DNA of 64,000 nucleotides from Gilliamella sp. ESL0441 (GCF_019469185.1 NZ_CP048264.1:1612001-1676000); one strand, 5' to 3'; counted from the stretch's first letter, positions 44,684-56,449 are shown. Program-made: numbers and translations. The notes: a model not told the origin generated them from the sequence alone.

Positions 44684-45400
44684 ATGTCTACCCCACACAT
44701 TAACGCAATTGAAAATGCTTTTGCAGAAACTGTCTTAATGCCAGGCGATCCATTACGAGCAAAATTTATTGCAGAAACCTTTTTAGAAAATGCACAAGAA
44801 GCGACCAATGTAAGAGCGATGTTAGGTTTTACTGGCTATTATAAAGGTCAAAAAGTTTCTGTTATGGGGCATGGAATGGGCATACCATCTTGTTCTATCT
44901 ATACAACCGAATTAATAAAATTTTATGGTGTAAAAAATATCATTCGTGTTGGTTCATGTGGTGCGATTAGCCCAAATGTAAACATTGGCGATGTGATTAT
45001 TGGTATGGGTGCTTGCACAGATTCTAAAGTCAATCGTATTCGTTTTAAAGATCATGATTTTGCAGCTATTGCCGATTTTGATCTTACTTGCCATGCGGTA
45101 AATGCAGCCAAAAAATTAGGTGTTAATGTAAAAGTGGGTAACCTCTTTTCAGCTGATCTTTTTTATAGTGTTGAACCCGAACTGTTTGATGTAATGGAAA
45201 AATACAATATTTTAGGGGTTGAAATGGAAGCAGCAGGAATTTATGGGGTTGCCGCTGAGTACGGCGCAAAAGCATTAGCTATTTGTACGGTATCAGATCA
45301 TATACGTAAAGGCGAAGCCATGACGGCTGAACAGCGTCAACTTGGTTTTAAAGAAATGATTACCGTTGCGTTAGAATCGGTTTTATTAAATCAAAACTAA
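44684..45400 (+). CDS. deoD: DeoD, purine nucleoside phosphorylase
   Basis: 238 residues (E. coli 239), hexameric class I enzyme of broad purine specificity. It splits purine (deoxy)nucleosides with phosphate. Phosphate-binding [31 protein letters not shown] for ribose contact, and the catalytic D in [10 protein letters not shown] are visible. It lies 41 bp after deoB with CAGGAGAAA before the ATG. Confidence 0.97.
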   Translation: MSTPHINAIENAFAETVLMPGDPLRAKFIAETFLENAQEATNVRAMLGFTGYYKGQKVSVMGHGMGIPSCSIYTTELIKFYGVKNIIRVGSCGAISPNVNIGDVIIGMGACTDSKVNRIRFKDHDFAAIADFDLTCHAVNAAKKLGVNVKVGNLFSADLFYSVEPELFDVMEKYNILGVEMEAAGIYGVAAEYGAKALAICTVSDHIRKGEAMTAEQRQLGFKEMITVALESVLLNQN

Positions 45401-45428
45401 AATGGCAGAATGACTGCCATTTTTTTTA
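45401..45428 (+). terminator. Intrinsic terminator after deoBD
   Basis: AATGGCAG and CTGCCATT form an 8-bp stem with a 5-nt loop, followed at once by a run of T. It begins one base after the deoD stop and separates deoBD from nupG. Confidence 0.9.
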
Positions 45429-45617
45429 AGTAATGAAAAGTATCTAAAAACAGATTATATCGTCATTTAACACAGCGGTTTAATTAAAATGATTCGATAA
45501 TAATATCTATTGATACTTCACATTAATGTTATATAACGAATAATTGTTGCAATAAGTTTTTAATTATATTTTTGGGTAATACGTTATGAAAAAGTTAGCA
45601 TTAAATAAGGAATCTAA

Positions 45618-46883
45618 ATGAATACTAAGTTACAACTAAAAGTTATATTTTTTATGCAATTTTTCATCTGGGGATGCTGGTTAATAACATTGAGTTCTTA
45701 TTTGGAAAGGCAATTAAATTTTACTGGTCTTGAAATAGCTTCTGTATATGGATCGATGGGGATAGCATCATTATTTATGCCAAGTTTGTTAGGTATTGTC
45801 GCTGACCGTTGGATACCAGCAAACCGGTTATATATTATTTGCCATTTTATCGGTGCGGTAACTTTATTTGTGGCGGCATCAATTAGCTCACCGGTGATGA
45901 TGGCAATTGTCATGCTGATTCACTGTTTAGCATTTATGCCAACTATCGCAATATCAAATTCGATTGCTTATTCTTGCTTAGAATCAAAAGGATTAGACGT
46001 GATAGCTCACTTCCCAGGGATAAGAATCTTTGGCACAATCGGTTTTATTATTGCAATGTGGTTAGTCAGCTTTTTGAAGTTAGAATTAAGTAATATTCAA
46101 CTTTACATTGCAGCTGGGGGATCAATCGTTTTATGTCTAGTCTCATCAAGATTGCCATTTATACCGACCTGCCAAAATGAATCTAAAGAAAAATCACTTA
46201 TCAGTTCTTTAGGATTAGATGCTTTTGTATTATTCAAACAACCTAGAATGGTTATCTTTTTCCTTTTTGCTGTATTGTTAGGTGGGATTTTACAAATAAC
46301 CAATACGTTTGGTAATCCGTTTTTACATAGCTTTGATAAAATACCAGAATATGCTGATAGTTTAACCGTCCAGTATCCTTCTGTTTTACTTTCAATTTCT
46401 CAGATTTCTGAAGTCGTATTTATCTTATTTGTTCCATTTTTCATGAAGCGTTTAGGAATTAAATATGTCATGTTAATCAGTATTTTAGCATGGGTTGCGC
46501 GTTTCGGATTATTCGCTTATGGCAATCCATCAAATATTGGATTTGTATTATTGTTGCTATCGATGATTGTTTATGGTTGCGCTTTTGATTTTTATAACAT
46601 ATCTGGCTCAATGTATGTTGAGAAATCAGTCAATAAAACAATACGTAACAGTGCTCAAGGATTGTTTATGGTGATGACCAATGGAATTGGGGCATCTTTA
46701 GGTACATTCATGAGTGGATTTATCGTGGATCGTTATACAACCGTTGTGGCAGATGAAAAATTTGTCGATTGGCATACTGTTTGGCTTATTTTTGCTGGTT
46801 ATGCGCTGGTTCTGGCTGTCATTTTTATGGTGATATTTAAAAATGACACGAATGAATATAAAACTGCTGATGCCGCTAATTAA
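45618..46883 (+). CDS. nupG: NupG-type nucleoside:H+ symporter
   Basis: 421 residues (E. coli NupG 418), twelve TM helices. MNTKLQLKVIFFMQFFIWGCW, GSMGIASLFMPSLLGIVADRW, FPGIRIFGTIGFIIAMWLVS and LSMIVYGCAFDFYNISGS align with NupG. XapB is a close paralog and cannot be fully excluded. It imports purine and pyrimidine nucleosides and so feeds the enzymes around it. It has its own promoter region after the deoD terminator and a hairpin after it. Confidence 0.92.
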   Translation: MNTKLQLKVIFFMQFFIWGCWLITLSSYLERQLNFTGLEIASVYGSMGIASLFMPSLLGIVADRWIPANRLYIICHFIGAVTLFVAASISSPVMMAIVMLIHCLAFMPTIAISNSIAYSCLESKGLDVIAHFPGIRIFGTIGFIIAMWLVSFLKLELSNIQLYIAAGGSIVLCLVSSRLPFIPTCQNESKEKSLISSLGLDAFVLFKQPRMVIFFLFAVLLGGILQITNTFGNPFLHSFDKIPEYADSLTVQYPSVLLSISQISEVVFILFVPFFMKRLGIKYVMLISILAWVARFGLFAYGNPSNIGFVLLLLSMIVYGCAFDFYNISGSMYVEKSVNKTIRNSAQGLFMVMTNGIGASLGTFMSGFIVDRYTTVVADEKFVDWHTVWLIFAGYALVLAVIFMVIFKNDTNEYKTADAAN

Positions 46884-46908
46884 CCATTAGTAATAAGTAT
46901 AATTCAAT

Positions 46909-46940
46909 ACCAGAAGAATAATGATGATTACTCTTCTGGT
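46909..46940 (+). terminator. Hairpin after nupG
   Basis: ACCAGAAGA and TCTTCTGGT form a 9-bp stem that extends by AATs with one mismatch. No T tract follows. It probably ends the nupG transcript. Confidence 0.5.
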
Positions 46941-47216
46941 ACAAAACATATCCAAAATATTGACTTTAAAACATACAATAAAATCATTGTATTTAATGAT
47001 AATAAGATGAGTTTAACTGTTATTAAATTATCAAGAATAATAACGATATCGCTCAAAAAAATAAGTCACACAAAATGTATGGAAAAAGGATACCTTATCA
47101 AGGTAAAATACAAAAGTGCAATTGGTAAAACTAAGAAGCCAACTAAATTTCATTGCGAGTGTTAAACATGACTGAATGTGAGACAAAAAAGCAGATTAAA
47201 AATAGATAACTATCTC
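46941..47216. other. Intergenic region before the adenosine deaminase-family gene
   Basis: About 275 bp of AT-rich sequence after the nupG hairpin. No gene, RNA or clear operator. It should hold a promoter for the deaminase gene. Confidence 0.45.
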
Positions 47217-48386
47217 ATGAATAAACAAACTCTTCCTAAAGTTATATTACATGAACATGTCGAAGGTAGTATTACTCCCTTCATGGCTAAAAAATTAGCA
47301 GATAAAAATCATATTCCCTTTCCCCATTCGTTATGTTATCAGCCAGGTGAATATGATACTAACGAATACAAAAATGGACGATATCGCTATGATGAAACTG
47401 ATTTTGTTCAGTTTATTCAAACCTATGATACCGTATCCAATTTTGTAAAAACTCCCGAAGATTATTACCTCATCACCTATGATTTCCTTTATCGAAATGC
47501 CAAACAAGGGCTAATCTATTGCGAACTCTTTCTTTCTCCTTATCACATTTGCACAACAGAAAAACAGGGTGAAATTTTTTGGGATGAAGAGCGATTTCAC
47601 CAAACCTTACAGCAAATGGATGCAGCCATAGCTGATGTACAAAAAGAATATAATATCACGGTAAGATATCATGTGATTGGTGTCAGACATCTAGGTGCGA
47701 AAACGGTACATGATACCCTATTATTTATTGAAAAAAATCCTCATCCTTTTATTACCGGTTTTAATATTGCCGGTAATGAAAAAGCGGGTCACTTCGATGA
47801 TTTTCAAGCGTCACACCAATTAGCCAATAAACTCAATTTAAAAAAATCTTATCATGCTGGCGAAATAGAATCCGCAGCAAGCATTATTCAAGCCCTCAAA
47901 CATGGCGCAGATAGAATTGGGCATGGCATTCGAGCGATTGAAGATCAGGACTTAATCAATGAATTAGTTCGTCGCAACATAACATTAGAAGTTGCGTTAA
48001 CCAGTAACCGCATTTTAGTCAATGAATTACAGGGAGATATTCATCATCACCCAGTAAGACAGCTTTATGATCAAGGTGTACGAATCACCTTAAATACTGA
48101 TGATGCAGGAATTTTTGGCACTGACATAGAAAAAGAATATGATTTAGCCCAATCTATCTTTTACTTTACCCGATTAGAATTGTTTGATATCACACTGTGT
48201 GGAATTGATGCAGCGTTTGTTGAAGATTTGCAAAAAGTACGCTTAACCGATTATGTGCTGTCCTGTTTCACAGCCGATGATCAACTAGCATTACTGACAG
48301 CAATTAATGAAAACAAATATCACCCAGCCATTATTGAACGATTTGTTCATTACCAACATTTATTATTAAAACGGATGAAAAAATAG
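47217..48386 (+). CDS. Adenosine deaminase-family amidohydrolase (divergent)
   Basis: About 389 residues from ATG 47217; a GTG at 47178 is also in frame and neither has a strong Shine-Dalgarno. Zinc ligands HEH in VILHEHVEGS, SYHAGE with the catalytic glutamate, and LNTDDAGIF with the last aspartates show an ADA-type barrel. The usual GFDLAGDE is GFNIAGNE and the protein is longer than E. coli Add (333), so substrate may be adenosine, deoxyadenosine or something related. It lies 28 bp upstream of cpdB inside the nucleoside block, which supports purine nucleoside deamination. Confidence 0.8.
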   Translation: MNKQTLPKVILHEHVEGSITPFMAKKLADKNHIPFPHSLCYQPGEYDTNEYKNGRYRYDETDFVQFIQTYDTVSNFVKTPEDYYLITYDFLYRNAKQGLIYCELFLSPYHICTTEKQGEIFWDEERFHQTLQQMDAAIADVQKEYNITVRYHVIGVRHLGAKTVHDTLLFIEKNPHPFITGFNIAGNEKAGHFDDFQASHQLANKLNLKKSYHAGEIESAASIIQALKHGADRIGHGIRAIEDQDLINELVRRNITLEVALTSNRILVNELQGDIHHHPVRQLYDQGVRITLNTDDAGIFGTDIEKEYDLAQSIFYFTRLELFDITLCGIDAAFVEDLQKVRLTDYVLSCFTADDQLALLTAINENKYHPAIIERFVHYQHLLLKRMKK

Positions 48387-48414
48387 CATTACCGGAAATA
48401 AATAGGAGATTCAT

Positions 48415-50388
48415 ATGATAAAAAATAAACTCACTTTACCCCTTTTAACCCTATTGATTTCTGGAACGCTCCATGCAGCAACAGTCGATTTAAGGATAAT
48501 TGAAACAACTGATCTACATGGAAACATGATGAATTTTGATTATTTTAAAGATCAATCAATCGATACCTTTGGATTAGCTAAAACCGCCAATTTAATACAT
48601 CAAGCTCGTAATGAAGTCAAAAACAGTGTTCTGGTTGATAATGGCGATTTGATTCAAGGTAGCCCTATGGCTGATTATGCAGTAAATAAAGGGCTTAAAA
48701 ATGGCGAAATCCATCCAGTCTATAAAGCCATGAATACGTTAAATTATACCGTTGGTAACATCGGTAATCACGAATTTAATTTTGGTTTAGACTTCTTGCA
48801 AAAAAGTCTTGCTGGTGCCAAATTTCCTTACATTAATGCCAATGTCTATGATGCAAAAACTGGGCAACCCTTTTTTAAACAATATATTATTGTCGACACG
48901 CCGGTTATTGATCGAGAAGGTAATCAACACACTATTAAAATTGGTTATATAGGATTTGTTCCACCTCAAATTATGCAATGGGATAAATTAAATTTGGATG
49001 GGAAAGTCGAAGTTAAAGACATCACAGAAACAGCTAAACAGTTAGTCCCGCAAATGAAAAAAGAAGGGGCTAATATCGTTATCGCTATTCCCCATTCGGG
49101 CGTTTCTTCAGAACCTTATAAAGCACTTGCCGAAAACTCGGTATACTATTTAAGTCAAGTAGAGGGTATCAATGCTATTATGTTTGGTCATTCACATGGC
49201 GTGTTTCCAAGCGACGATTTTAAATCATTACCTAATACTAATATTGAAACCGGCAATATAAATCATGTGCCTGCCGTTATGCCCGGACAATGGGGAAGCC
49301 ATTTGGGCGTTGTAGATTTAGTCCTAAATGGTGACAATTCAAATTGGCAAGTGACTTCAGGTAAATCCCAAGCTCGCCCAATTTATGACGTGAAAACCAA
49401 AAAAGCACTGGTTGATGCCGATCAACATATTACTCACGTACTGAAAGAAGATCACCAAGGCACACGTGAATTTGTCGGAAAACCGATTGGGAAAATTGAT
49501 AGTGATATCACCAGTTATTTGGCTTTAGTTCAAGATACCACGGCATTACAAATTATTAGTGATGCACAAATTGCGTATGTAAAACAGTTTATTCAAGGTG
49601 ACCCAGATCTTGATGGTTTACCAGTTTTATCGGCTATTGCTCCTTTCAAGGTTGGCGGTAGAAAAAACGATCCGACTGCTTTTGTTGATGTAAAAAAAGG
49701 CGATCTTACATTTAGAAATGCAGCGGATATCTACTTATACCCTAACCTGTTATCAGTCGTCCAAGTTACAGGCAAAGAGGTTAAAGAGTGGCTTGAATGT
49801 TCGGCAGGGGTATATAATCAAATTGATACGAAAGTCACGACACCGCAGTACTTAATAGATTGGGATCATTTCAGAACGTATAACTTCGATACGATTGATG
49901 GCGTAAATTACCAAATTGATATTACTCAACCTGCCCGATACGATGGCAATTGCCAACTAATCAATGCTAATTCTGAACGAATCAAAAATCTAACCTACCA
50001 ACAAAAGCCTATCGATCCAACCCAAACCTTCTTGATAGCAACAAATAATTATCGTGCTTATACTGGTGCTTTTCCAGGTACAGGAAGCAAAAATGTGAAA
50101 TTTAATTCACCCGATGATTTAAGAGTAATTTTATCAGCTTATATCACTAATACTACCCATAAAAATGGAGAGGTGAAGGTGGCTGTCGATAATAATTGGC
50201 AAATTGCACCAATAACCAGTAAAACCAAATTAGATATTCGATTTGAATCGTCTCCAACGGATGAAGCAAAAATGGTTATTCAAAAAGATTCCTTATATCC
50301 AATAAGTTATCTTGATAAAGATGAGTTGGGATTTGGTGTCTATCGTCTGGACTTACAATCACCAATTAATGTAAACACAATAAATTAA
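48415..50388 (+). CDS. cpdB: CpdB, periplasmic 2',3'-cyclic phosphodiesterase / 3'-nucleotidase
   Basis: 657 residues (E. coli 647). A signal peptide (about 1-21, ending LHAA) exports it. The metallophosphoesterase domain has [29 protein letters not shown] and MFGHSHG; the C-terminal 5'-nucleotidase domain binds the base. It converts 2',3'-cyclic nucleotides from RNA breakdown to 3'-nucleotides and then nucleosides for uptake. AATAGGAGA precedes the ATG, and cdd lies 31 bp downstream. Confidence 0.95.
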   Translation: MIKNKLTLPLLTLLISGTLHAATVDLRIIETTDLHGNMMNFDYFKDQSIDTFGLAKTANLIHQARNEVKNSVLVDNGDLIQGSPMADYAVNKGLKNGEIHPVYKAMNTLNYTVGNIGNHEFNFGLDFLQKSLAGAKFPYINANVYDAKTGQPFFKQYIIVDTPVIDREGNQHTIKIGYIGFVPPQIMQWDKLNLDGKVEVKDITETAKQLVPQMKKEGANIVIAIPHSGVSSEPYKALAENSVYYLSQVEGINAIMFGHSHGVFPSDDFKSLPNTNIETGNINHVPAVMPGQWGSHLGVVDLVLNGDNSNWQVTSGKSQARPIYDVKTKKALVDADQHITHVLKEDHQGTREFVGKPIGKIDSDITSYLALVQDTTALQIISDAQIAYVKQFIQGDPDLDGLPVLSAIAPFKVGGRKNDPTAFVDVKKGDLTFRNAADIYLYPNLLSVVQVTGKEVKEWLECSAGVYNQIDTKVTTPQYLIDWDHFRTYNFDTIDGVNYQIDITQPARYDGNCQLINANSERIKNLTYQQKPIDPTQTFLIATNNYRAYTGAFPGTGSKNVKFNSPDDLRVILSAYITNTTHKNGEVKVAVDNNWQIAPITSKTKLDIRFESSPTDEAKMVIQKDSLYPISYLDKDELGFGVYRLDLQSPINVNTIN

Positions 50389-50401
50389 TCGAAAAAGGTA
50401 A

Positions 50402-50815
<414 letters not shown>

Positions 50816-50985
50816 ATAAATTTTTTAGTTAAAATTATCACTAAAAATGAGTAAAAATAACAACATTAAAGCATATTAAAATATACAATTTATAAGCAAA
50901 CACTCTGACTTATAAAAAGAGTTTAACATTAGATAAATAGATATAGATTCTAACCTAATTTATTGACATTAAGAGAGAAAAATTA

Positions 50986-52287
50986 ATGAGATTTGTAGAT
51001 ATTATTGAAAAAAAGCGTGATGGTAACCCACTAACTACTGAAGAAATCCAATTTTTTATTACTAATTATACCAATGGTACTATTCCTGATTATCAAGTTA
51101 GTGCATTATTAATGGCTATTTATTATCAAGGCATGACATCAAAAGAGTGTGCAGATTTGACCACTGCTATGATGTATTCAGGTGATACAGTCGATCTCTC
51201 TTCAATTCAAGGTATCAAAGTTGATAAACATTCAACTGGAGGCGTTGGCGATACCACTACCCTTGTGCTAGCTCCATTAGTGGCAGCCGTTGGTGTGCCT
51301 GTTGCTAAAATGTCCGGAAGAGGACTTGGTTATACCGGTGGTACCAACGATAAATTTGAGTCAATTCCTGGATTTAAAATAGAATTAGGTAAACAAGAAT
51401 TTATTGATCAAGTTAATCAAAAAGGTGTGTCAGTTATTGGACAATCGGGTAATTTAACGCCTGCTGATAAAAAACTCTATTCACTTCGTGATGTAACCGG
51501 TACTGTCAATTCAATTCCACTTATTGCTAGCTCAATTATGAGCAAAAAATTAGCCGCAGGTGCCGATGCAATTGTTTTAGATGTAAAAACGGGTGATGGC
51601 GCACTGATGCGAGAGATGGCTGATTCAGAAAAATTAGCTAACGAAATGGTCAAAATTGGTAATCAAATTGGACGAAGAACAATGGCGATAATTTCTGATA
51701 TGTCACAACCACTTGGTTATGCTATCGGTAATGCATTAGAAGTAAAAGAAGCTATAGATACCTTAAAAGGTCAAGGCCCCGCAGATTTAACGGAATTAGT
51801 GCTAACTTTAGGTAGTCAAATGGTGGTATTAGCCGATAAAGCTAAAACACTTGACGAAGCACGCATAAAACTTCAGGAAGCCATTAACAATGGCAAAGCA
51901 ATTGAAAAATTTAAAACGTTAATTGAAGCTCAAGGTGGTGATAGCACTGTTGTTGATCATCCTGAAAAATTAGCAAGTGCCCCCTATCAAATTGCTCTAC
52001 CAGCACTCAAATCAGGTTATGTTTCTCGGATTGTTGCCGATCAAATTGGTATTATAGCTATGCAACTTGGTGCAGGTCGAGCAACCAAAGAGGATGTCAT
52101 TGACCCTGCTATAGGTATTGTATTGCATAAAAAGGTTGGTGATAAAGTTGAGCAAGGAGAAGCATTGTTAACTATTCATGCGAGCACAGATAAACTGGAT
52201 GCTATCAAACAAAAACTTTATGACAATATTACCATTAGTGATAATGCGCACGAGCCAACATTGATTTATAAAGTCATTACGGAGTAG
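50986..52287 (+). CDS. pdp: Pyrimidine-nucleoside phosphorylase (Bacillus Pdp type)
   Basis: 433 residues, the same length as Bacillus Pdp and nearly colinear with it: [13 protein letters not shown] at the start, [20 protein letters not shown] for phosphate, [13 protein letters not shown] and [21 protein letters not shown]. coli DeoA is 440 residues and differs in these stretches. It phosphorolyses uridine, deoxyuridine and thymidine to a base and pentose 1-phosphate for DeoB. AGAGAG lies before the ATG. It overlaps the frame of ushA only through an upstream extension of that frame. Confidence 0.93.
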   Translation: MRFVDIIEKKRDGNPLTTEEIQFFITNYTNGTIPDYQVSALLMAIYYQGMTSKECADLTTAMMYSGDTVDLSSIQGIKVDKHSTGGVGDTTTLVLAPLVAAVGVPVAKMSGRGLGYTGGTNDKFESIPGFKIELGKQEFIDQVNQKGVSVIGQSGNLTPADKKLYSLRDVTGTVNSIPLIASSIMSKKLAAGADAIVLDVKTGDGALMREMADSEKLANEMVKIGNQIGRRTMAIISDMSQPLGYAIGNALEVKEAIDTLKGQGPADLTELVLTLGSQMVVLADKAKTLDEARIKLQEAINNGKAIEKFKTLIEAQGGDSTVVDHPEKLASAPYQIALPALKSGYVSRIVADQIGIIAMQLGAGRATKEDVIDPAIGIVLHKKVGDKVEQGEALLTIHASTDKLDAIKQKLYDNITISDNAHEPTLIYKVITE

Positions 52288-52316
52288 TGATTGTCTGTAA
52301 GGAATTAGGAGACACC

Positions 52317-54002
52317 ATGTATTGTTTAACTATAACTAAAAAACTATCACTAGTCCTTGCTTTGGGTCTATTTTCGGCCAATTCAATAGCAGATGCTATC
52401 ACGCAACAGCCAATAGCCCATTCTTGGAAAGAGAATCAATCCTACCAATTCACCATTTTACATACGAACGATCATCATGGTCGTTTTTGGCAAAATGAAA
52501 TTGGTGAATATGGGCTTGCCGCTCAAAAAACAGTGGTAGATGATATCAGAAAAGAAGTTACCGCCAAAGGTGGAACATTATTACTTTTGTCAGGTGGTGA
52601 TATTAATACGGGTGTGCCTGAATCTGATGTACTTCAAGCTAAACCGGATTTTATCGGCATGAACGAAATAGGCTATGATGCTATGGCTGTTGGTAATCAT
52701 GAATTTGATCATCCGTTATCTATCATTCGTGAACAACAACAATTGGCACATTTTCCTTTTTTGTCTGCTAATACTTACTTCAAAGGCACGGATAATCGTG
52801 TCTTTGATGCCTATAAAATGTTTGACTTAAATGGTGTCCGAGTTGCCGTTTTTGGTCTTACCACTGATGATACCATTCATCTCGCTTCACCAATGAATAC
52901 GCGAGGTGTTGAGTTTCGCCAAACATTACCCGAAGCACAAAAAGTGATTGCTCAAATTCAACAAAACGAACACCCAGATATGATTATCGCCGTGACCCAT
53001 ATGGGACACTACGAAAATGGCGAACATGGTTCAATGGCACCGGGGGATGTAGAATTAGCCCGAGGCTTAAAATCGGGCGAATTGAATATGATTGTAGGCG
53101 GACATTCTCAAAATCCGGTTTGTATGGCAAGTGCAAATAAACGAGTCACTGAATATGTTCCCGGTACACCTTGCGCACCTGATCAACAAAATGGGACTTG
53201 GATAGTACAGGCTCACGAATGGGGAAAATATGTAGGTCGAGCAGATTTTGAATTTCTAAATGGAAAATTGACACTTAAAAATTATCAATTAATTCCTATT
53301 AACCTTAAAAAAGAAGTGGATAATGGCAACGACACTAAACGTCTTGAGTTTTATACCACTGAGATCCCTCAAGATCCACAACTATTGCAGATATTGCAAC
53401 CATATCAAGAACAAGGCAGAAAAAAACTGTCCATTAAAAGCGGCGAATTAGTCGGTCGACTTGAAGGCGATCGCCATATTGTCCGATATCAGCAAAGTAA
53501 TTTAGGACAATTATTACTCAGTGCTTTTATCGAAAAAACAGGAGCTGACATCGGAGTAATGTCGGGTGGAATGATCCGAGATTCGCTTATTGAAGGAGAC
53601 ATTACTTATCGTGATATTTTAAAGGTGGAGCCTTTTGGCAATAGTGTTGTTTACTTTGATATAACGGGAAGTGAGTTAATTGAATATCTTAAAGTCGCAA
53701 TGAGCAAAAATGCGGGGTCAGGAGGATTTGCTCATTTAAGAAATATTACTTTCACCCAAAAGGGAGAAAAAATTAGTAATATAAAAATTAATAATCAGCC
53801 TATCGAGTTACAAAAAAATTATCGAATAGCAACACTGGATTTTCTAGCGACAGGAGGTGATGGCTATCCGATAATGAATCTATTACCTACTTATGTGAAT
53901 ACAGGTTATCGTGATGCGGATGTTATAAAACAGTTTTTTGAGACACATTCGCCAATTAATGCTGCTGATTATGAACCAATACGGATGATTATCGAAAAAT
54001 AA
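52317..54002 (+). CDS. ushA: UshA, periplasmic 5'-nucleotidase / UDP-sugar hydrolase
   Basis: About 561 residues from the ATG at 52317, preceded by TTAGGAGACACC (E. coli UshA 550). Signal peptide about 1-26 (ending NSIADA). Metallophosphoesterase motifs are LHTNDHHGRFW, SGGDINTGVPES, AVGNHEFDHP, THMGHYENG and GGHSQNP; the C-terminal domain has SGGMIRDSLIEG and LDFLATGGDGYP. It turns extracytoplasmic 5'-nucleotides into nucleosides and cleaves UDP-sugars. It lies 29 bp after pdp. Confidence 0.95.
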   Translation: MYCLTITKKLSLVLALGLFSANSIADAITQQPIAHSWKENQSYQFTILHTNDHHGRFWQNEIGEYGLAAQKTVVDDIRKEVTAKGGTLLLLSGGDINTGVPESDVLQAKPDFIGMNEIGYDAMAVGNHEFDHPLSIIREQQQLAHFPFLSANTYFKGTDNRVFDAYKMFDLNGVRVAVFGLTTDDTIHLASPMNTRGVEFRQTLPEAQKVIAQIQQNEHPDMIIAVTHMGHYENGEHGSMAPGDVELARGLKSGELNMIVGGHSQNPVCMASANKRVTEYVPGTPCAPDQQNGTWIVQAHEWGKYVGRADFEFLNGKLTLKNYQLIPINLKKEVDNGNDTKRLEFYTTEIPQDPQLLQILQPYQEQGRKKLSIKSGELVGRLEGDRHIVRYQQSNLGQLLLSAFIEKTGADIGVMSGGMIRDSLIEGDITYRDILKVEPFGNSVVYFDITGSELIEYLKVAMSKNAGSGGFAHLRNITFTQKGEKISNIKINNQPIELQKNYRIATLDFLATGGDGYPIMNLLPTYVNTGYRDADVIKQFFETHSPINAADYEPIRMIIEK

Positions 54003-54057
54003 TCATTAGGTTTACCATTTTAATTAAATAAATTTGCTTTTTAGTATCGAGGTTAAT

Positions 54058-55605
54058 ATGCACATGACAGAGTTTCAAAGCAGTTGTTATCAAATCGTCA
54101 CCGACCCTAATTTATCACCAAAACAGAAAGCCAACTTATTGGCATTAGCGGCAGAAAATAATTTGCCTTATGTTGAACTTGATAATGAAACAAAGAAAGC
54201 GTTAGACGAAAATATCCTTTGTGATATGTTTGAAGGTCATGCGCCTTATAAGCCTCGATATGTGCTTCCTGATTATGCTAAATTTCTAAAGCAAGGCTCT
54301 GAGTGGTTAGAACTCGAACCCGCCAAAACGTTTGATGATGCAATAAATATGCTAACTATTGCTTATCATCATGTACCATCCGTTACCGGCATGCCTGTCT
54401 ATCTGGGTTGTTTAGATCAAATATTGTTACCTTATGTTGGGCATCTCACTGAAGATGAACTTTATCAACGATTAAAACATTTTTGGATAATGTTAGATCG
54501 TAATTTACCTGATGCTTTTATGCATGCCAACATTGGTCCAACTGATAATGTTATCTGTCGTCTAATTTTACGTGTGGATAAAGAACTTAAACAAGTTGCA
54601 CCGAATTTAACCTTTATCTATGATGAAAACATCACACCAGAAGCCTTATTATCCGTTGCAATTGGCAATATTTGCGAAACAGCAAAACCCCACATCGCCA
54701 ATAATATGATGATTCAAAAAGATTTTGATGAAAAAGGCTATGGCGTTGTCAGCTGTTATAACTCCTTACCTATCGCTGGCGGTGGCAGTACTCTATCAAG
54801 AATTAACTTAAAAGAAGTGGCAAAGCGCAGTCAACATATTGATGATTTTCTGCAAAACACGCTACCCTATTATTGCCAATTACAATTAAATTTAATCAAA
54901 GCCCGTTCAGCTTTTTTATACGAAAAGTCAAACTTCTTTCAAAATAGTTTTTTAGTAAAAGAAGGATTAATTGATGCCAACCGATTTGCACCTATGTTTG
55001 GTATTTACGCCATGGCAGAAGCGATTAATATTCTACAAGAAAAATCTAACTTAACGGGTCGCTATGGTGTCGATGAAGATGCTAATGAACTAGCTACCAC
55101 CATTTCTAAACAATTAGCCGACTTTATTGATCATCATAAAATTAACCATGCTTGGCAAGGTAAAGCAATGTTACATGCTCAATCTGGCATCAGCACGGAT
55201 AGAGGTACCACCCCTGGCTTACGGATCCCTTATGGCCACGAACCGGATCCCGTTACCCATATTATGGCACTGTTTAAACATCACCATTATTACACATCAG
55301 GCATTAGTGATATTTTAACGATTGATGAAACCATTAAAAATAATCCTTCTGCTTTACTGCAAATTTGTAAAGCGGCATTTAAATTTGGTTTCCGAGAGTT
55401 TACCGCCAATATTAGTGGTAATGATCTGGTGCGAGTAACAGGCTATATGGTGAGATTATCAGATATCAAAAAATATAAAGAAGAAGGTTCACGGATTAAT
55501 ACCACATTTTTAGGAAGTGAAGCCGCACAAGATACCGTTAATAATAGCTACTTATGCCGTACTCCACGAGTGATCAGTCATGAACAAGTCATGGGCAATC
55601 GTTAA
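54058..55605 (+). CDS. yjjI: YjjI, glycyl-radical enzyme family protein
   Basis: 515 residues from the ATG at 54058, with CGAGG upstream (E. coli YjjI 516). The C-terminal glycyl-radical loop is RVTGYMVRLSD with the radical glycine near G462. A cysteine in VVSCYNSLPIAGGGS is the candidate thiyl residue, and I do not see the paired-cysteine motif of pyruvate formate-lyase. The substrate is unknown. In E. coli yjjI-yjjW adjoins deoCABD, and the same link to nucleoside genes appears here. It overlaps yjjW by 26 bp. It should need anaerobic conditions. Confidence 0.92.
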   Translation: MHMTEFQSSCYQIVTDPNLSPKQKANLLALAAENNLPYVELDNETKKALDENILCDMFEGHAPYKPRYVLPDYAKFLKQGSEWLELEPAKTFDDAINMLTIAYHHVPSVTGMPVYLGCLDQILLPYVGHLTEDELYQRLKHFWIMLDRNLPDAFMHANIGPTDNVICRLILRVDKELKQVAPNLTFIYDENITPEALLSVAIGNICETAKPHIANNMMIQKDFDEKGYGVVSCYNSLPIAGGGSTLSRINLKEVAKRSQHIDDFLQNTLPYYCQLQLNLIKARSAFLYEKSNFFQNSFLVKEGLIDANRFAPMFGIYAMAEAINILQEKSNLTGRYGVDEDANELATTISKQLADFIDHHKINHAWQGKAMLHAQSGISTDRGTTPGLRIPYGHEPDPVTHIMALFKHHHYYTSGISDILTIDETIKNNPSALLQICKAAFKFGFREFTANISGNDLVRVTGYMVRLSDIKKYKEEGSRINTTFLGSEAAQDTVNNSYLCRTPRVISHEQVMGNR

Positions 55606-56449
55606 TAAACTTTTACCCTTTTCTTGCGTTGATGGGCCTGGAAATCGATTAGTTATATTTTTACAAGGCTGTAATTTTAAATGCTTAAATTGCCACAATC
55701 CGTATACCATATCACTATGTCAGGATTGTGGTGATTGTGTTGCCACATGCCCACATCAGGCATTAACATTCAGTCATCATCAAGTTATCTGGCAAACATC
55801 AGCTTGCCAGCAATGTGATACTTGCCTTCAGACTTGCCAATATCACTCAACGCCAATGACTTTCCGATATAGTGTTGAAGATATACTAAACATCATTCGC
55901 AAATACCTACCCTTTTTAAATGGTATTACGCTCAGTGGAGGGGAAGCGACCATTCAATTACCTTTTATTGAAAAACTGTTTCATGCCATTAAACATGCCG
56001 ATGACTTAAAACATTTAACCTGTTTTATTGATAGTAATGGTTATTTATCCCAAACGGGGTGGCAAAAAGTAGTGAATGTCATGGATGGTGCGATGATTGA
56101 TCTTAAAGCTTGGGATACCCAAGTTCATAAAAAGTTAACCGGCAGAGATAATCATCGAGTCATAAAAACAATAGAATATCTTTCAAAGATCCAAAAATTA
56201 CACGAAGTTAGATTTTTGATCATCCCAACTCATACAGATCTTCAAAATAAGGCAGAACAAATCGCGCACTTTTTATTGGCGTTGGATCCGAGTATCAGAG
56301 TGAGAATCAATGCATTTCACCACCATGGTGTACAAGGAATAGCTAAAACATGGGAACCAGCATCAAAACAACATGTCGAAAATTTTGCTACTGAGTTAAA
56401 ACAATTTGGGCTGAAAAATATTATTTTGCCCACTGTTTACTTATCATGA
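55580..56449 (+). CDS. yjjW: YjjW, radical-SAM activating enzyme for YjjI
   Basis: 289 residues (E. coli 287). The radical-SAM cluster motif is CNFKCLNC, followed by a ferredoxin-like insert with CQDCGDCVATC and CQQCDTCLQTC for extra 4Fe-4S clusters. TLSGGEATIQ and MIDLKAWD are typical of glycyl-radical activases. It would abstract hydrogen from the YjjI glycine using SAM. Overlap with yjjI implies translational coupling and a matched pair. Confidence 0.94.
   Translation: MNKSWAIVNKLLPFSCVDGPGNRLVIFLQGCNFKCLNCHNPYTISLCQDCGDCVATCPHQALTFSHHQVIWQTSACQQCDTCLQTCQYHSTPMTFRYSVEDILNIIRKYLPFLNGITLSGGEATIQLPFIEKLFHAIKHADDLKHLTCFIDSNGYLSQTGWQKVVNVMDGAMIDLKAWDTQVHKKLTGRDNHRVIKTIEYLSKIQKLHEVRFLIIPTHTDLQNKAEQIAHFLLALDPSIRVRINAFHHHGVQGIAKTWEPASKQHVENFATELKQFGLKNIILPTVYLS

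Noticed and set aside
47178..47216. GTG-started extension of the adenosine deaminase-family gene
   Set aside because: It adds a basic, unconserved peptide (MRQKSRLKIDNYL); the ATG at 47217 gives a normal family start, although translation signals are weak for both.
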